Below, in pieces: positions 17,931 to 25,732 of a DNA stretch of 64,000 nucleotides. Positions within the stretch are counted from its first letter, which is position 1, and each line of letters opens with the position of its first letter. The notes below the pieces were generated by a model. That model saw nothing but the letters and a program-made list of their open reading frames with translations. It made no database searches and had not been told where the DNA came from. Source of the stretch: Paracoccaceae bacterium (GTDB taxonomy: Bacteria > Pseudomonadota > Alphaproteobacteria > Rhodobacterales > Rhodobacteraceae). The translations under genes and the position numbers were made by a program. The stretch lies in NCBI GenBank assembly GCA_023383015.1, contig JAHDXW010000004.1:62001-126000 (forward strand). The letters are read 5' to 3'.

Positions 17931-19340
17931 ATGGCCCTGCCCGAGACCGTCGCCGCAGCCCTGAAAAGCCGCTTCGGACCGCGGTTCCAGCTTGCCCGGC
18001 CGGTGCGCGAGCAGCATGCCGCGACCACCACCTGGCTGGCGCCCCAGCCGCCCGACGCCGTAGTGTTCGCCCGGTCCACCGAAGAGGTGGCGGCGGTCGT
18101 GGGGCTGTGCGCGCGCGAGGGCGTGCCGGTCATCCCCTTCGGCACCGGCACCTCGCTCGAGGGCCAAGTGAACGCCCCCCGCGGCGGGGTGTGCATCGAT
18201 CTCGCGCAGATGAACCGGATCATTGCCGTCAACGCGGAGGACATGGACGCGGTGGTGGAGCCCGGGGTGACGCGCACGCAGCTGAACACCGCGCTGCGTG
18301 ACAGCGGACTGTTCTTTCCGCTCGACCCCGGCGCGGATGCAAGCCTCGGCGGAATGGCTGCGACCCGCGCCTCGGGGACGACCGCGGTGCGCTACGGCAC
18401 CATGCGCGAGGCCGTGCTGGCGCTGGAGGCTGTGATGCCCGACGGCTCGGTCATCCGCAGCGGCAGCCGCGCCCGGAAGAGCGCGGCGGGCTACGACCTG
18501 GCGCGGCTGCTGATCGGGGCCGAGGGCACGCTGGGCGTGATCACCGGGTTGACACTGCGGCTGCAGCCGGTTCCCGAGGCGATCCGGGCGACGGCTTGCA
18601 GCTTTCCCTCGGTGCAGGCTGCCTGCGAGGCTGTGATCACGACGCTGCAGGCGGCGGTGCCGGTCGCACGGATCGAACTGATGGACGCCGCGACCGTGGC
18701 CGCGGTGCGGGCGCATTCGGGCATCGACCTCGCGCCGACACCGCTGCTGCTGGTCGAGTTCCACGGCGGGCCGGCCGCGGTGGAGGAAGCGGCCGCGACC
18801 TTCGCCGACATCGCCGGCGAGGCCGGCGGGCAGGATTTCCGGACCGCGGCGACCACCGAGGAGCGCAGCCGGCTGTGGAAGGCGCGCCATGACGTGTTCT
18901 GGGCGGTATCGGCGCTGCGCCCGGGGACGAGGGCGGTCAGCACCGACGTGTGCGTGCCGGTCTCGCGCCTGGCCGATTGCATCGCCGCAGCCGAGGCCCG
19001 GGCCCGCGACGCCGGACTGGTCGCGCCGATCGCCGGCCATGTCGGCGACGGCAACTTCCACCACCTGATCCTTGTCGATCCGCAGGATGCCGGCGAGATC
19101 GCGCGGGCGGAGGCCCATATCGGCTGGCTGAACGAGCTTGCCATCGGGATGGGCGGCACCTGCACCGGCGAGCACGGCATCGGCCAGGGCAAGCGGGCCT
19201 ATCTTGCGCGCGAGGCCGGTGCGGCGCTGCCGTGGATGGCGGCGATCAAGGCCGCGCTCGACCCGCGGGGCATCATGAACCCGGGCAAGATTCTTCCCGA
19301 GCCGACGCCTGCGGTCACGCCGGCGGCCGGCGGTCGCTGA
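17931..19340 (+). CDS. FAD-linked D-2-hydroxyacid dehydrogenase (GlcD/D-LDH type)
   Basis: 469 residues of the VAO/PCMH family: FAD-binding PVIPFGTGTSLEGQVNAPRGG near 64-84, DPGADASLGGMAATRASGTTAVRYGTM (near 136-162), SAAGYDLARLLIGAEGTLGVIT, and the C-terminal GHVGDGNFHHLI and GTCTGEHGIGQGKRAYL motifs that bind metal and substrate. It is expected to oxidise a D-2-hydroxy acid to the 2-oxo acid and pass electrons to quinone or cytochrome. In this cluster D-imidazole-lactate is a sensible candidate substrate. No standalone iron-sulphur subunit is encoded beside it. Confidence 0.88.
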   Translation: MALPETVAAALKSRFGPRFQLARPVREQHAATTTWLAPQPPDAVVFARSTEEVAAVVGLCAREGVPVIPFGTGTSLEGQVNAPRGGVCIDLAQMNRIIAVNAEDMDAVVEPGVTRTQLNTALRDSGLFFPLDPGADASLGGMAATRASGTTAVRYGTMREAVLALEAVMPDGSVIRSGSRARKSAAGYDLARLLIGAEGTLGVITGLTLRLQPVPEAIRATACSFPSVQAACEAVITTLQAAVPVARIELMDAATVAAVRAHSGIDLAPTPLLLVEFHGGPAAVEEAAATFADIAGEAGGQDFRTAATTEERSRLWKARHDVFWAVSALRPGTRAVSTDVCVPVSRLADCIAAAEARARDAGLVAPIAGHVGDGNFHHLILVDPQDAGEIARAEAHIGWLNELAIGMGGTCTGEHGIGQGKRAYLAREAGAALPWMAAIKAALDPRGIMNPGKILPEPTPAVTPAAGGR

Positions 19341-19355
19341 GGCGGTGGGCGGGCG

Positions 19356-20504
19356 ATGCTGCTGACGGCAGAGGATTTCCGCAGGGCGGCGCGGCGGCGG
19401 TTGCCGCGGCTGTTCTTCGACTACATCGAGGGCGCGGCGGGCGACGAGGTCACCGCCGCGGCGAACGCCGCTGCCTTCGGGCGCATCCGGCTGCAGCCGC
19501 GCGCGCTGCGCGACGTGGCCGGTCGCAGCACGGCGGCACAGTTCCTCGGCCATCGCTTCGCTGCCCCCCTCATGCTTGGCCCGGTGGGCTCGCTGGGGAT
19601 GTTCCGGGCAGGGGCCGAGGCGGCGGCGATCCGGGTTGCGCATCGCGCAGGCATTCCGATCTGCCTGTCGGCCTTCGCCATGACCGCGCCCGAGGATCTG
19701 CCCGAGCCGCCGCAGCCGGGCGACGGCTGGCAGCTTTATGTCCTGCGCGACCGGGGGCGGACGGCGGCGATGGTGGACCGTGTCGCCTCGGCAGGCTTCT
19801 CCACCCTCGCGGTGACGGTGGACACCGCCGTCTCGGGCCTGCGCGAGCGCGACATCCGCAACGGGCTGCGCCGGCTGTCGCGCCCCGGCCCGGCGATGCT
19901 GGCCGACCTTCTGGCCCATCCGCGCTGGCTAGCCGACCTTGCCGCGGTCTGGCCGCCGCGCATGGGGCTTGCCCGCGGCTGGCCCGAGGCCGGCCCTGGG
20001 TATCTGGAGCAGGCGGCCTTCCTGGCAGGCCAGATCGATCCCTCCTTCGGCCCCGCGGGGCTAGAGTGGCTGCGCGGCCGCTGGAAGGGGCGGCTGGTCG
20101 TCAAGGGCGTCCTGCATCCCGCGGACGCGCGGCTGTGTGCCGACCTCGGGGCCGATGCGGTCGTCGTCTCGAACCACGGCGGGCGGCAGCTTGACGGCGT
20201 GACCCCGGCGGTGGAGGCGCTGCCCGGCATCGTCGCCGCGGTCGCGGGGCGCGTCGAGGTGCTGCTTGATGGCGGGGTGCGACGCGGGACCGATGTCGTC
20301 AAGGCCCGGGCGCTGGGTGCGGCTGCCTGCCTGCTGGGACGGACGCAGGCCTTCGCGCTCGCGGCGGCCGGCGAGGCCGGACTTGCCGCCCTGCTGCAGC
20401 ACATGCAGGCCGAAATCGATGCCGCGGTCGCCCTGATGGGCGAGACCAAGCCCGGCGCGCTGGGGCCGGAACATCTCGCGCCGGCCGGGACCGAGGCGGG
20501 CTGA
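19356..20504 (+). CDS. FMN-dependent L-2-hydroxyacid oxidase/dehydrogenase (LldD family)
   Basis: 382 residues, family-standard length. TIM-barrel motifs of L-lactate/glycolate oxidases are visible: FDYIEGAAGDE near 22, LGPVGSLGM, VTVDTAVSGLRERDIRNG, LVVKGVLHPADA, the active-site SNHGGRQLDG near 272 and LLDGGVRRGTDVVKA near 304. It oxidises an L-2-hydroxy acid. Only 15 bp after the D-specific enzyme, so the pair can handle both enantiomers of one hydroxy acid. Last gene of the operon; a GC-rich stem-loop follows. Confidence 0.9.
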   Translation: MLLTAEDFRRAARRRLPRLFFDYIEGAAGDEVTAAANAAAFGRIRLQPRALRDVAGRSTAAQFLGHRFAAPLMLGPVGSLGMFRAGAEAAAIRVAHRAGIPICLSAFAMTAPEDLPEPPQPGDGWQLYVLRDRGRTAAMVDRVASAGFSTLAVTVDTAVSGLRERDIRNGLRRLSRPGPAMLADLLAHPRWLADLAAVWPPRMGLARGWPEAGPGYLEQAAFLAGQIDPSFGPAGLEWLRGRWKGRLVVKGVLHPADARLCADLGADAVVVSNHGGRQLDGVTPAVEALPGIVAAVAGRVEVLLDGGVRRGTDVVKARALGAAACLLGRTQAFALAAAGEAGLAALLQHMQAEIDAAVALMGETKPGALGPEHLAPAGTEAG

Positions 20505-20549
20505 GCGACATCCCCTGCCGCCCACCCGCGGGGCCGGCCGGAGGTGGAT

Positions 20550-20571
20550 GCCCGGCGCGGAAGCCCCGGGC
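20550..20571. terminator. Stem-loop after the TRAP/hutH operon
   Basis: GCCCGG and CCGGGC form a 6-bp stem around a 10-nt loop 45 bp after the last stop codon. There is no T tract, so termination is only a possibility. Confidence 0.3.
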
Positions 20572-20668
20572 GCGAGCGTGTTATGCTGCTGCTGCAGGCA
20601 ATCGGGTTGACGCGATCCGGTTGCGGGCCTAGTCTCCAACAGTTGGATCGGAAGATGGTTGGCACAAG

Positions 20669-21097
20669 ATGAAGGGCAACCCGGCAGTTCTCGTTCTGTC
20701 GCTCGCCGTGCTGGCCACGGCGTCCCCGCTTCCGGCCGGAGAGACCTCCGGCACGCCGACGGAGGCCATGCTCGAGGCGGGCGCCGAGGTGCTCGTGCGC
20801 GAGCTGGGCCCGGGCACGGCGGATGCCGCGACCCTGCGCAGGGCGGCCGGCGCGGCCTTTGCGGCGATGTCGCAGGAGCAGTGGCAGCCCATCCAGTCGG
20901 CGCCGCTGGACCGGGTCATCCTGCTTGCGCGAATCCGCGCGGAGGCCGTCGACATCGCTCTCGGCCAGTGGGAGGTCACCGACGACTGGCCCTATGACGG
21001 CGGCCGCTGGTCGGTCACCTATCTCTGGGAGGGCGATCCGACCCACTGGCTGGAAGTGCCGGCGCCGGTGCAGTCGGCCCTGCTACTTCCCCGCTAG
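20669..21097 (+). CDS. Secreted DUF551-like small protein, function unknown
   Basis: 142 residues. The first 23 form a Sec signal peptide (hydrophobic VLVLSLAVLATA, cleavage near AGE). The C-terminal 75 residues follow the DUF551 pattern from memory: WQPIQSAPLDRVILLARI near 72, a middle GQW, a W in the WSVTYLWEG segment, then PTHWLEVPAPV. DUF551 proteins are mostly small phage or cytoplasmic proteins of unknown role, so an exported version is unusual. Stands alone between the hydroxyacid oxidase and a convergent acyltransferase operon. Confidence 0.6.
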   Translation: MKGNPAVLVLSLAVLATASPLPAGETSGTPTEAMLEAGAEVLVRELGPGTADAATLRRAAGAAFAAMSQEQWQPIQSAPLDRVILLARIRAEAVDIALGQWEVTDDWPYDGGRWSVTYLWEGDPTHWLEVPAPVQSALLLPR

Positions 21098-22054
21098 GAC
21101 CGCCACAAGCCCCGCAGCCGCGAACGCCGCCATGCCTGCGCGGTTGAGGTGGTCGCTGTCGTAGTAGAATTCGTCGCCCGGAACGGCGCGCGACAAGTCG
21201 CGTACCTCGACATCGCGCCCGGCGAGGAAGGATGCGACCGCCTCGTCGAATGCATCCTCGTAGGGCAGCAGCGCGCGGTAGCGATCGGGCACCGGCGGCT
21301 TCAGCAGGATCACCCGCGCCCCCGCCGACTGCGCCCGCGCGATCAGCCCGCCCAGCGCATCGAGGTAGCGGGCCAGCACCGCGGCGTCGGGCTGGCCGGG
21401 GTAGAGATACTCCACCCGGCGACGGTCGATCTGCGGATTGGGGCGATAGGCGCGGTCGAACCGCGCCTCTGCCTCGGCGACATCGGGGGCATAGCGCTTC
21501 TTGTTGTTGATCTTGTGGAAACCGCTGAGGTACCAGGGAAGCATCGGGCGGGCCGCCGGCGAGCGGAACAGCGCAGCGGCGAGCGCCTGATCGAGCGGGG
21601 CGCGACGGAAGAGGTCGGGATCGGCAAGGCGGACCTCGTTCCACTGGTCGGAGTAGAAGGTGAAGGAATCGAGGAACAGCACGACGCGGTCGGCGGTGTG
21701 GCCCGACAGGTAGTAGTCAAGCAACAGGTCCGCCGGCAGGACCCCGCCGCCCTCCACCGAGAGGTTGATGAGCGACGCGCCGCTTTCGGCCTCGAGCAGC
21801 GCCCTGGTGTCGCCGTAACCGAGCGGCATCGCATGCGAGGCACCGAGGTTGCCGTTGTGGTGGTGGCGCGCCGGCGCGCCGGCGATCTGGAAAAAGCGGT
21901 TCGCCTGCCCGTGGAGGTGGACGAGTCGCTCCGACCAGACATAGAGCGCCCCGTAGAGCACGAGGCCGATGGCGAGGAAGAGCATCCAGCGGACGAGCAC
22001 GCCACCCGGGCGGCGGGTGTCGGGGCCGGTCGGGCGGGAGTCGGCGGGGATCAT
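21083..22054 (-). CDS. Membrane-anchored SGNH-hydrolase-like protein (DltD/AlgX type)
   Basis: 323 residues with one N-terminal membrane helix (about 22-40) and a periplasmic SGNH-like domain. The Ser motif is GASHAMPLG (Ser73) and the C-terminal catalytic pair is YYDSDHLNRAGM (Asp299/Asp301 and His302). Such proteins work with an MBOAT protein to place acetyl groups on a cell-envelope polymer. It starts 11 bp after the MBOAT gene. Its last bases overlap the end of the convergent DUF551-like gene by 15 bp. The polymer is unknown. Confidence 0.75.
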   Translation of the reverse strand: MIPADSRPTGPDTRRPGGVLVRWMLFLAIGLVLYGALYVWSERLVHLHGQANRFFQIAGAPARHHHNGNLGASHAMPLGYGDTRALLEAESGASLINLSVEGGGVLPADLLLDYYLSGHTADRVVLFLDSFTFYSDQWNEVRLADPDLFRRAPLDQALAAALFRSPAARPMLPWYLSGFHKINNKKRYAPDVAEAEARFDRAYRPNPQIDRRRVEYLYPGQPDAAVLARYLDALGGLIARAQSAGARVILLKPPVPDRYRALLPYEDAFDEAVASFLAGRDVEVRDLSRAVPGDEFYYDSDHLNRAGMAAFAAAGLVAVLAGK

Positions 22055-22065
22055 CGGCGCGCGCC

Positions 22066-23499
22066 TCAGAACTGCATGTAGACGAAGCGGGTCATTCCCC
22101 ACTCGCCGATCACGAGGAGCGCGGCGAGCAGCGCGTAGCTGACGCCCCAGCGCAGCACCGCGTGGCGGCGGTCGAGCCACTCCCAGAACCTGCCGACCTC
22201 GTCCAGGATCTCAACCGCGATGAGGAGCAGGATCAGTCCGATCGACAGGAGCACGGCACCGGGCCAGCTGTAGGTGGCGAACAGCTGCGGCAGCATCGGC
22301 AGTGCGCCCCACAGCCGCGTGATGACGACCCAGGCCTGCCCGATGCTCTCGGCACGGAAGAATATCCAGGCCAGCAGGACGAGGTGGAAGGTGAGCGCGA
22401 TGGCAAGACCGTTCCAGAGGGCACCGGGAAGCCTGGCGGCCAGCCAGCCGCGCAGGCGGCCGGTCATCAGGTAGACGACCTGGTAGCCGCCGTTCAGCAG
22501 GCCCCAGACGAGAAAGCCCAGACCCGCCCCGTGCCAGAGCCCGCTGACCGCGAACACGGTCATGACGTTCAAGTACCACCGCGGCCGCGACACCCGGCTG
22601 CCGCCGAGGGGGATGTAGAGGTAGTCGCGGAACCAGGCCATCAGCGAGATGTGCCAGCGCCGCGACCAGAACTCCGGTACCGAGCGCGCGAGATAGGGAC
22701 GGCGGAAGTTCTCCATCAGGCGGATGCCGAGCACCGCCGCGGCGCCGATCGCCATGTCGGAGTAGCCCGAGAAGTCGCAGTAGATCTGGAAGGCGTAGAA
22801 GTAGACCGCGATGGTCAGGTTGACCGGCGACTGGAATGCGGGGGTCGCGAAGGCGGTGTCGACGAAGGCCGCCAGGCGGTCGGCGATGACCACCTTCTTG
22901 AACAGCCCCCAGAGGAACAGCTGCAGGCCGAACGCAACCAGCGCGGGATCGAACCTGACCGGCCGGTCGAGCTGGGCGAGGAACGGCCCGGCCCGCTCGA
23001 TGGGGCCGGCGATAAGCTTGGGAAAGAAGGCGACATAGAGCGCAAGCCGCCCGAGGTGCCGCTCGGCCGCGATCACGCCGCGGCGGACGTCGACCAGGTA
23101 GCTGACGCAGGAGAAGGTGTAGAACGACAGGCCGACCGGCAGCAGCCAGTCGAGGCGCGGCAGCGCCAGCGGCGGATCCCGGGGGATGGCCAGGCCGAGC
23201 GCGGATTCGGCCGCCCCGGCAAGGAAATCGGCGTACTTCAGGACCACCAGCACGGAGAGCTGCAGCACGATCCCCGCGGCCAGCACCAGCCGCGACGGAT
23301 AGGCCGCGACCGCGCGCCCGAAGCCCCAGGCAACGAGCGTGGCACAGGCAAGGAGCAGCAGGTAGGGGGCCGAGAAGCTGGAATAGAAGTAGTAGCTGAC
23401 CCCTAGCAGGAGCAGCCACCGCCAGCGGTGCGGCATGAGGTAGTAGGCTGCCGCGACGATCGCGAAGAAGCCCAGGAAGGCGAATGAGTTGAACTGCAT
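22066..23499 (-). CDS. MBOAT-family O-acyltransferase (AlgI-like)
   Basis: 477 residues, about 11 membrane helices, with AlgI-family sequence throughout: PVGLSFYTFSCVSYLVDVRRG near 121, FFPKLIAGPIERA, YCDFSGYSDMAIG, SRRWHISLMAWFRDYLYIPLGGSR and the catalytic-His motif SGLWHGAGLGF near 320. It moves acyl groups across the membrane for transfer by the SGNH partner encoded next. It follows the cytochrome genes by 46 bp, but a strong stem-loop in that gap may uncouple their expression. Confidence 0.9.
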   Translation of the reverse strand: MQFNSFAFLGFFAIVAAAYYLMPHRWRWLLLLGVSYYFYSSFSAPYLLLLACATLVAWGFGRAVAAYPSRLVLAAGIVLQLSVLVVLKYADFLAGAAESALGLAIPRDPPLALPRLDWLLPVGLSFYTFSCVSYLVDVRRGVIAAERHLGRLALYVAFFPKLIAGPIERAGPFLAQLDRPVRFDPALVAFGLQLFLWGLFKKVVIADRLAAFVDTAFATPAFQSPVNLTIAVYFYAFQIYCDFSGYSDMAIGAAAVLGIRLMENFRRPYLARSVPEFWSRRWHISLMAWFRDYLYIPLGGSRVSRPRWYLNVMTVFAVSGLWHGAGLGFLVWGLLNGGYQVVYLMTGRLRGWLAARLPGALWNGLAIALTFHLVLLAWIFFRAESIGQAWVVITRLWGALPMLPQLFATYSWPGAVLLSIGLILLLIAVEILDEVGRFWEWLDRRHAVLRWGVSYALLAALLVIGEWGMTRFVYMQF

Positions 23500-23513
23500 C
23501 GGTGCGGTTCCCG

Positions 23514-23540
23514 GGGCGGGGCGCCGGCGGCGCCCCGCCC
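23514..23540. terminator. Perfect 12-bp stem-loop between cytochrome and MBOAT genes
   Basis: GGGCGGGGCGCC, a 3-nt loop (GGC), then GGCGCCCCGCCC. It lies 5 bp past the end of the cytochrome gene as transcribed (minus strand) and before the MBOAT start. It lacks a T tract; it may be a terminator, attenuator or mRNA-processing signal. Confidence 0.6.
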
Positions 23541-23545
23541 GCAGG

Positions 23546-23935
23546 TCAGTAGGACGTCCAGGCCTCGAGCAGCGCTGCCGGCAGTTCCGGCGGCGACAGC
23601 TCGGGATTGAAGTTCGCCGCCAGATAGGTCTCGATCAGCACGACCTCCTCGGATTCCAGATGCGGCACCCGGTCGTTGCCGAGATGGCGCTCGAGCAGGG
23701 CATGCCATTCCTCGGTGTTCCACTGCTGCAGGACGATCGGCACGAACATGTGGCAGACCGTGCAGTTGTTGAGGATCAGGTCACGCGCAGCCAGACAGCG
23801 GTCCGCTGCCATGCCACCTTCGCAGCGGAAGATCGCATCGAGGTCGATGTCCTGCGCGATCGCCGGCGCAGGGACGGGAACGCAGACCCAGGCGACAGCC
23901 GCCGCGAGGGTCAGCCTGTGGATGATTCCGGACAT
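23546..23935 (-). CDS. Small periplasmic c-type cytochrome (first of a pair)
   Basis: 129 residues: Sec signal peptide (cleavage after PAPAIAQ, residue 28), one haem-c motif CTVCH at 58-62, and a short C-terminal helix ending in YLAANFNPELSPPELP. It aligns with its neighbour cytochrome: both carry an extra Cys pair before the haem site (Cys38 and Cys47 here) and a His exactly seven residues after a conserved Trp (Trp77, His84), where related cytochromes usually have the axial Met. So the haem may be bis-His ligated (inference). Likely electron acceptor for the thiamine-dependent enzyme encoded upstream. It begins 8 bp after the other cytochrome gene. Confidence 0.85.
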   Translation of the reverse strand: MSGIIHRLTLAAAVAWVCVPVPAPAIAQDIDLDAIFRCEGGMAADRCLAARDLILNNCTVCHMFVPIVLQQWNTEEWHALLERHLGNDRVPHLESEEVVLIETYLAANFNPELSPPELPAALLEAWTSY

Positions 23936-23943
23936 CGCTTTCC

Positions 23944-24342
23944 TCAGAACGCTTGTTCGGTACCCAGCGCCTCGAGCGCTGGGGGGAGGACCGGCGGCTC
24001 GGTCTCGGGGTTGAAATGGGCAGCCAGGAAGAGAACGAGCTGGGCATAGTCGGCCTCGCTCATCCCCTCGGCGCGGTCACGGTGCGCCGCCATCATCGCC
24101 TGCCAGTCTTCGGCCGTCTTCTGCGCCTTCACGATCGGAACGAAGGTATGGCAACTGGTACATTGCGTCAGGACGGCATCGCGCGAGGCGAGACACTGCT
24201 GCTCGGTCTGCTCGCCGGTCATTCCGCCCGCGGTGCACCAGAAGATTGCCGAAATGTCGACCTCCTGGGCACCGGACGGGATGGCGGCGACCGCAGCTGC
24301 GAATGCCGAAGCACCCAGCCGCCGGGTCCACCTGTCGGTCAT
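23944..24342 (-). CDS. Small periplasmic c-type cytochrome (second of a pair)
   Basis: 132 residues with a signal peptide (cleavage near SGAQ, residue 26), CTSCH at 61-65, and the same plan as the adjacent cytochrome: Cys36 and Cys50 flank a GGM segment, Trp80 is followed by His87, and the C-terminus reads FLAAHFNPETEPPVLP. Tandem duplication followed by divergence is the simplest origin. The ATG overlaps the end of the zinc-finger gene by four bases (ATGA), so the two are translationally coupled. Confidence 0.86.
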   Translation of the reverse strand: MTDRWTRRLGASAFAAAVAAIPSGAQEVDISAIFWCTAGGMTGEQTEQQCLASRDAVLTQCTSCHTFVPIVKAQKTAEDWQAMMAAHRDRAEGMSEADYAQLVLFLAAHFNPETEPPVLPPALEALGTEQAF

Positions 24343-24650
24343 CTGACTTCCTCCCTGCCGTCGACAGCCGCCTTCGCCGCCTGGTCGCCGTAGATCGTGA
24401 AGATCGCGACCGGCATCTCCCGCGCCGCCTGCCAGCGCGGGAACCCGGCCGCCGTCAGCCGGTTGATGCGCGACTCGGTCTCGGCATCGAAGTACTCCGT
24501 GCTGCAGCGGTCGCAGACCCATGCAGGCACTTCCTCGATGACGTTGAGCTCGCCGCCGAACCAGACCGTGACATTCACATGTTCGGCCCGTGTCGGCGCC
24601 CCGCAGCCGCTGCACGGGGCACCCGCGGCGCCGATGGTGAAGCTGTCCAT
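24339..24650 (-). CDS. YgiT-type zinc-finger protein
   Basis: 103 residues. Two CxxC knuckles, CSGC (13-16) and CDRC (46-49), frame the YgiT signature (ELNVIEEVPAWVCDRC, then EYFDAE). The fold is the zinc-binding half of MqsA-type antitoxins, but there is no helix-turn-helix half and no toxin gene nearby. No export signal. Because it is coupled to a cytochrome gene and sits in the operon of an exported thiamine enzyme, a role in maturation or delivery of that enzyme is possible, but unproven. GGAGG precedes the ATG at proper spacing. Confidence 0.8.
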   Translation of the reverse strand: MDSFTIGAAGAPCSGCGAPTRAEHVNVTVWFGGELNVIEEVPAWVCDRCSTEYFDAETESRINRLTAAGFPRWQAAREMPVAIFTIYGDQAAKAAVDGREEVR

Positions 24651-24672
24651 TCATTCCTCCGTCATGACATGC

Positions 24673-24699
24673 CAAGGGGGAGGGCGACCCTCCCCCTTG
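24673..24699. terminator. Perfect 12-bp stem-loop between E1 beta and zinc-finger genes
   Basis: CAAGGGGGAGGG, 3-nt loop (CGA), CCCTCCCCCTTG, 20 bp after the E1 beta stop on the minus strand. No T tract follows in the transcript, so it could protect the upstream mRNA or reduce read-through to the cytochrome genes instead of stopping transcription. Confidence 0.65.
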
Positions 24700-24718
24700 A
24701 CTGTCTGTGCAGGTCGCG

Positions 24719-25693
24719 TCAGGCGACCATCTTCCTCACCGCGTCGACGATCTTCGGAGCGTCCGGCGTCATCCAGGTGATCATCTCGGCGGCGCCCGGA
24801 GGCGGCGCGTCGGGGAAGGTCGAGCGGGCGAGCTTGGCGCCCGGGACCGCCATCGCGACCCGCGCGATGATCTCGGAGGCCGTGCCCAGCGTCTCGTGGC
24901 CGTGGTCGACCACCAGAAGCTTGCCGGTCTTGCGGACGGAGGCGTTGATCGCCTCGATCGGCAGGGGCTTGATCGAGCGCGGGTCGATCACCTCGGCGCT
25001 GATCCCGGCCGCCGCGAGGTCGGGCAGGGACTTGTTGATCTCGATTGCCGCGGGACCGTAGCCGACCAGCGTGATGTCGGTACCTTCCTGGCGGATCGCA
25101 GCCTCGCCGATCGGGATGACATAACCCTCGTCGGGCACATCGACGGAGACCGAGTTGATCCCCGAATAGTGGAAGAAGATCACCGGGTCGGGATCGCGCA
25201 GCGCGGCGATCATCAGCCCCTTGGCATCATGCGGATTGGCGGGGACGACGACCTTGATGCCCGGGATGGCGGCATAGAGCGCCTCCTGGCCGGCGTCGGC
25301 GTGCTGGCCGGCCGATCCGGGCCGGCGGCCCGAGGCGTCCTGCCAGATGACGAGCGGCATGTTCACCTGCCCGCCGGTCATGTGCCGCAGCTTGCCGACC
25401 TGGTTGAAGACCAGTTCGAAGCAGCGCAGCGTGCACATCGAAGGGACGCGGGCGATGGTGCGCACACCGGTCATGGCGATGCCGGCGCCTCCGCCGACGA
25501 ACCATTCCTCGTCGATCGGACCCCAGTCGGGAATCCGCGGCTCGCCGAATTCGGCGTGCAGGTCGATGACCGTGCCCGTCGGGCTGACCGCCGTGGGGCG
25601 CTGGTACTCGTAGAGCATCGTCAGGTGCGGGTCTCGCCGCATCTCGTGCTGGATCGCCTCAAGGACGGCGTAGTTTCCTGGTTTCGGTGCCAT
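24719..25693 (-). CDS. Thiamine-dependent dehydrogenase E1 component, beta subunit
   Basis: 324 residues, the standard E1 beta length (about 325). Visible marks: VLEAIQHEMRRDP at the start, PIDEEWFVGGGAGIAMTGVRTI where E1 beta proteins have PISE..FVG, NQVGKLRHMTGGQVNMPLVI, GQHAD in place of QHSQ, PGIKVVVPANPHDAKGL and DPDPVIFFHYSG. It has no signal peptide of its own; if the alpha subunit is exported by Tat, the beta subunit would have to be carried along as a folded complex. Follows the alpha gene by 39 bp. No E2 or E3 gene is nearby. Confidence 0.92.
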   Translation of the reverse strand: MAPKPGNYAVLEAIQHEMRRDPHLTMLYEYQRPTAVSPTGTVIDLHAEFGEPRIPDWGPIDEEWFVGGGAGIAMTGVRTIARVPSMCTLRCFELVFNQVGKLRHMTGGQVNMPLVIWQDASGRRPGSAGQHADAGQEALYAAIPGIKVVVPANPHDAKGLMIAALRDPDPVIFFHYSGINSVSVDVPDEGYVIPIGEAAIRQEGTDITLVGYGPAAIEINKSLPDLAAAGISAEVIDPRSIKPLPIEAINASVRKTGKLLVVDHGHETLGTASEIIARVAMAVPGAKLARSTFPDAPPPGAAEMITWMTPDAPKIVDAVRKMVA

Positions 25694-25732
25694 TGCTGAA
25701 AGCTCCGGTAATTCGGTGGATCCTGTCAGGAC

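Noticed and set aside
24339-24650. MqsA-type toxin-antitoxin antitoxin
   Set aside because: Only the zinc-finger half is present, and no toxin or HTH domain is adjacent; the neighbours are a cytochrome and E1 beta.
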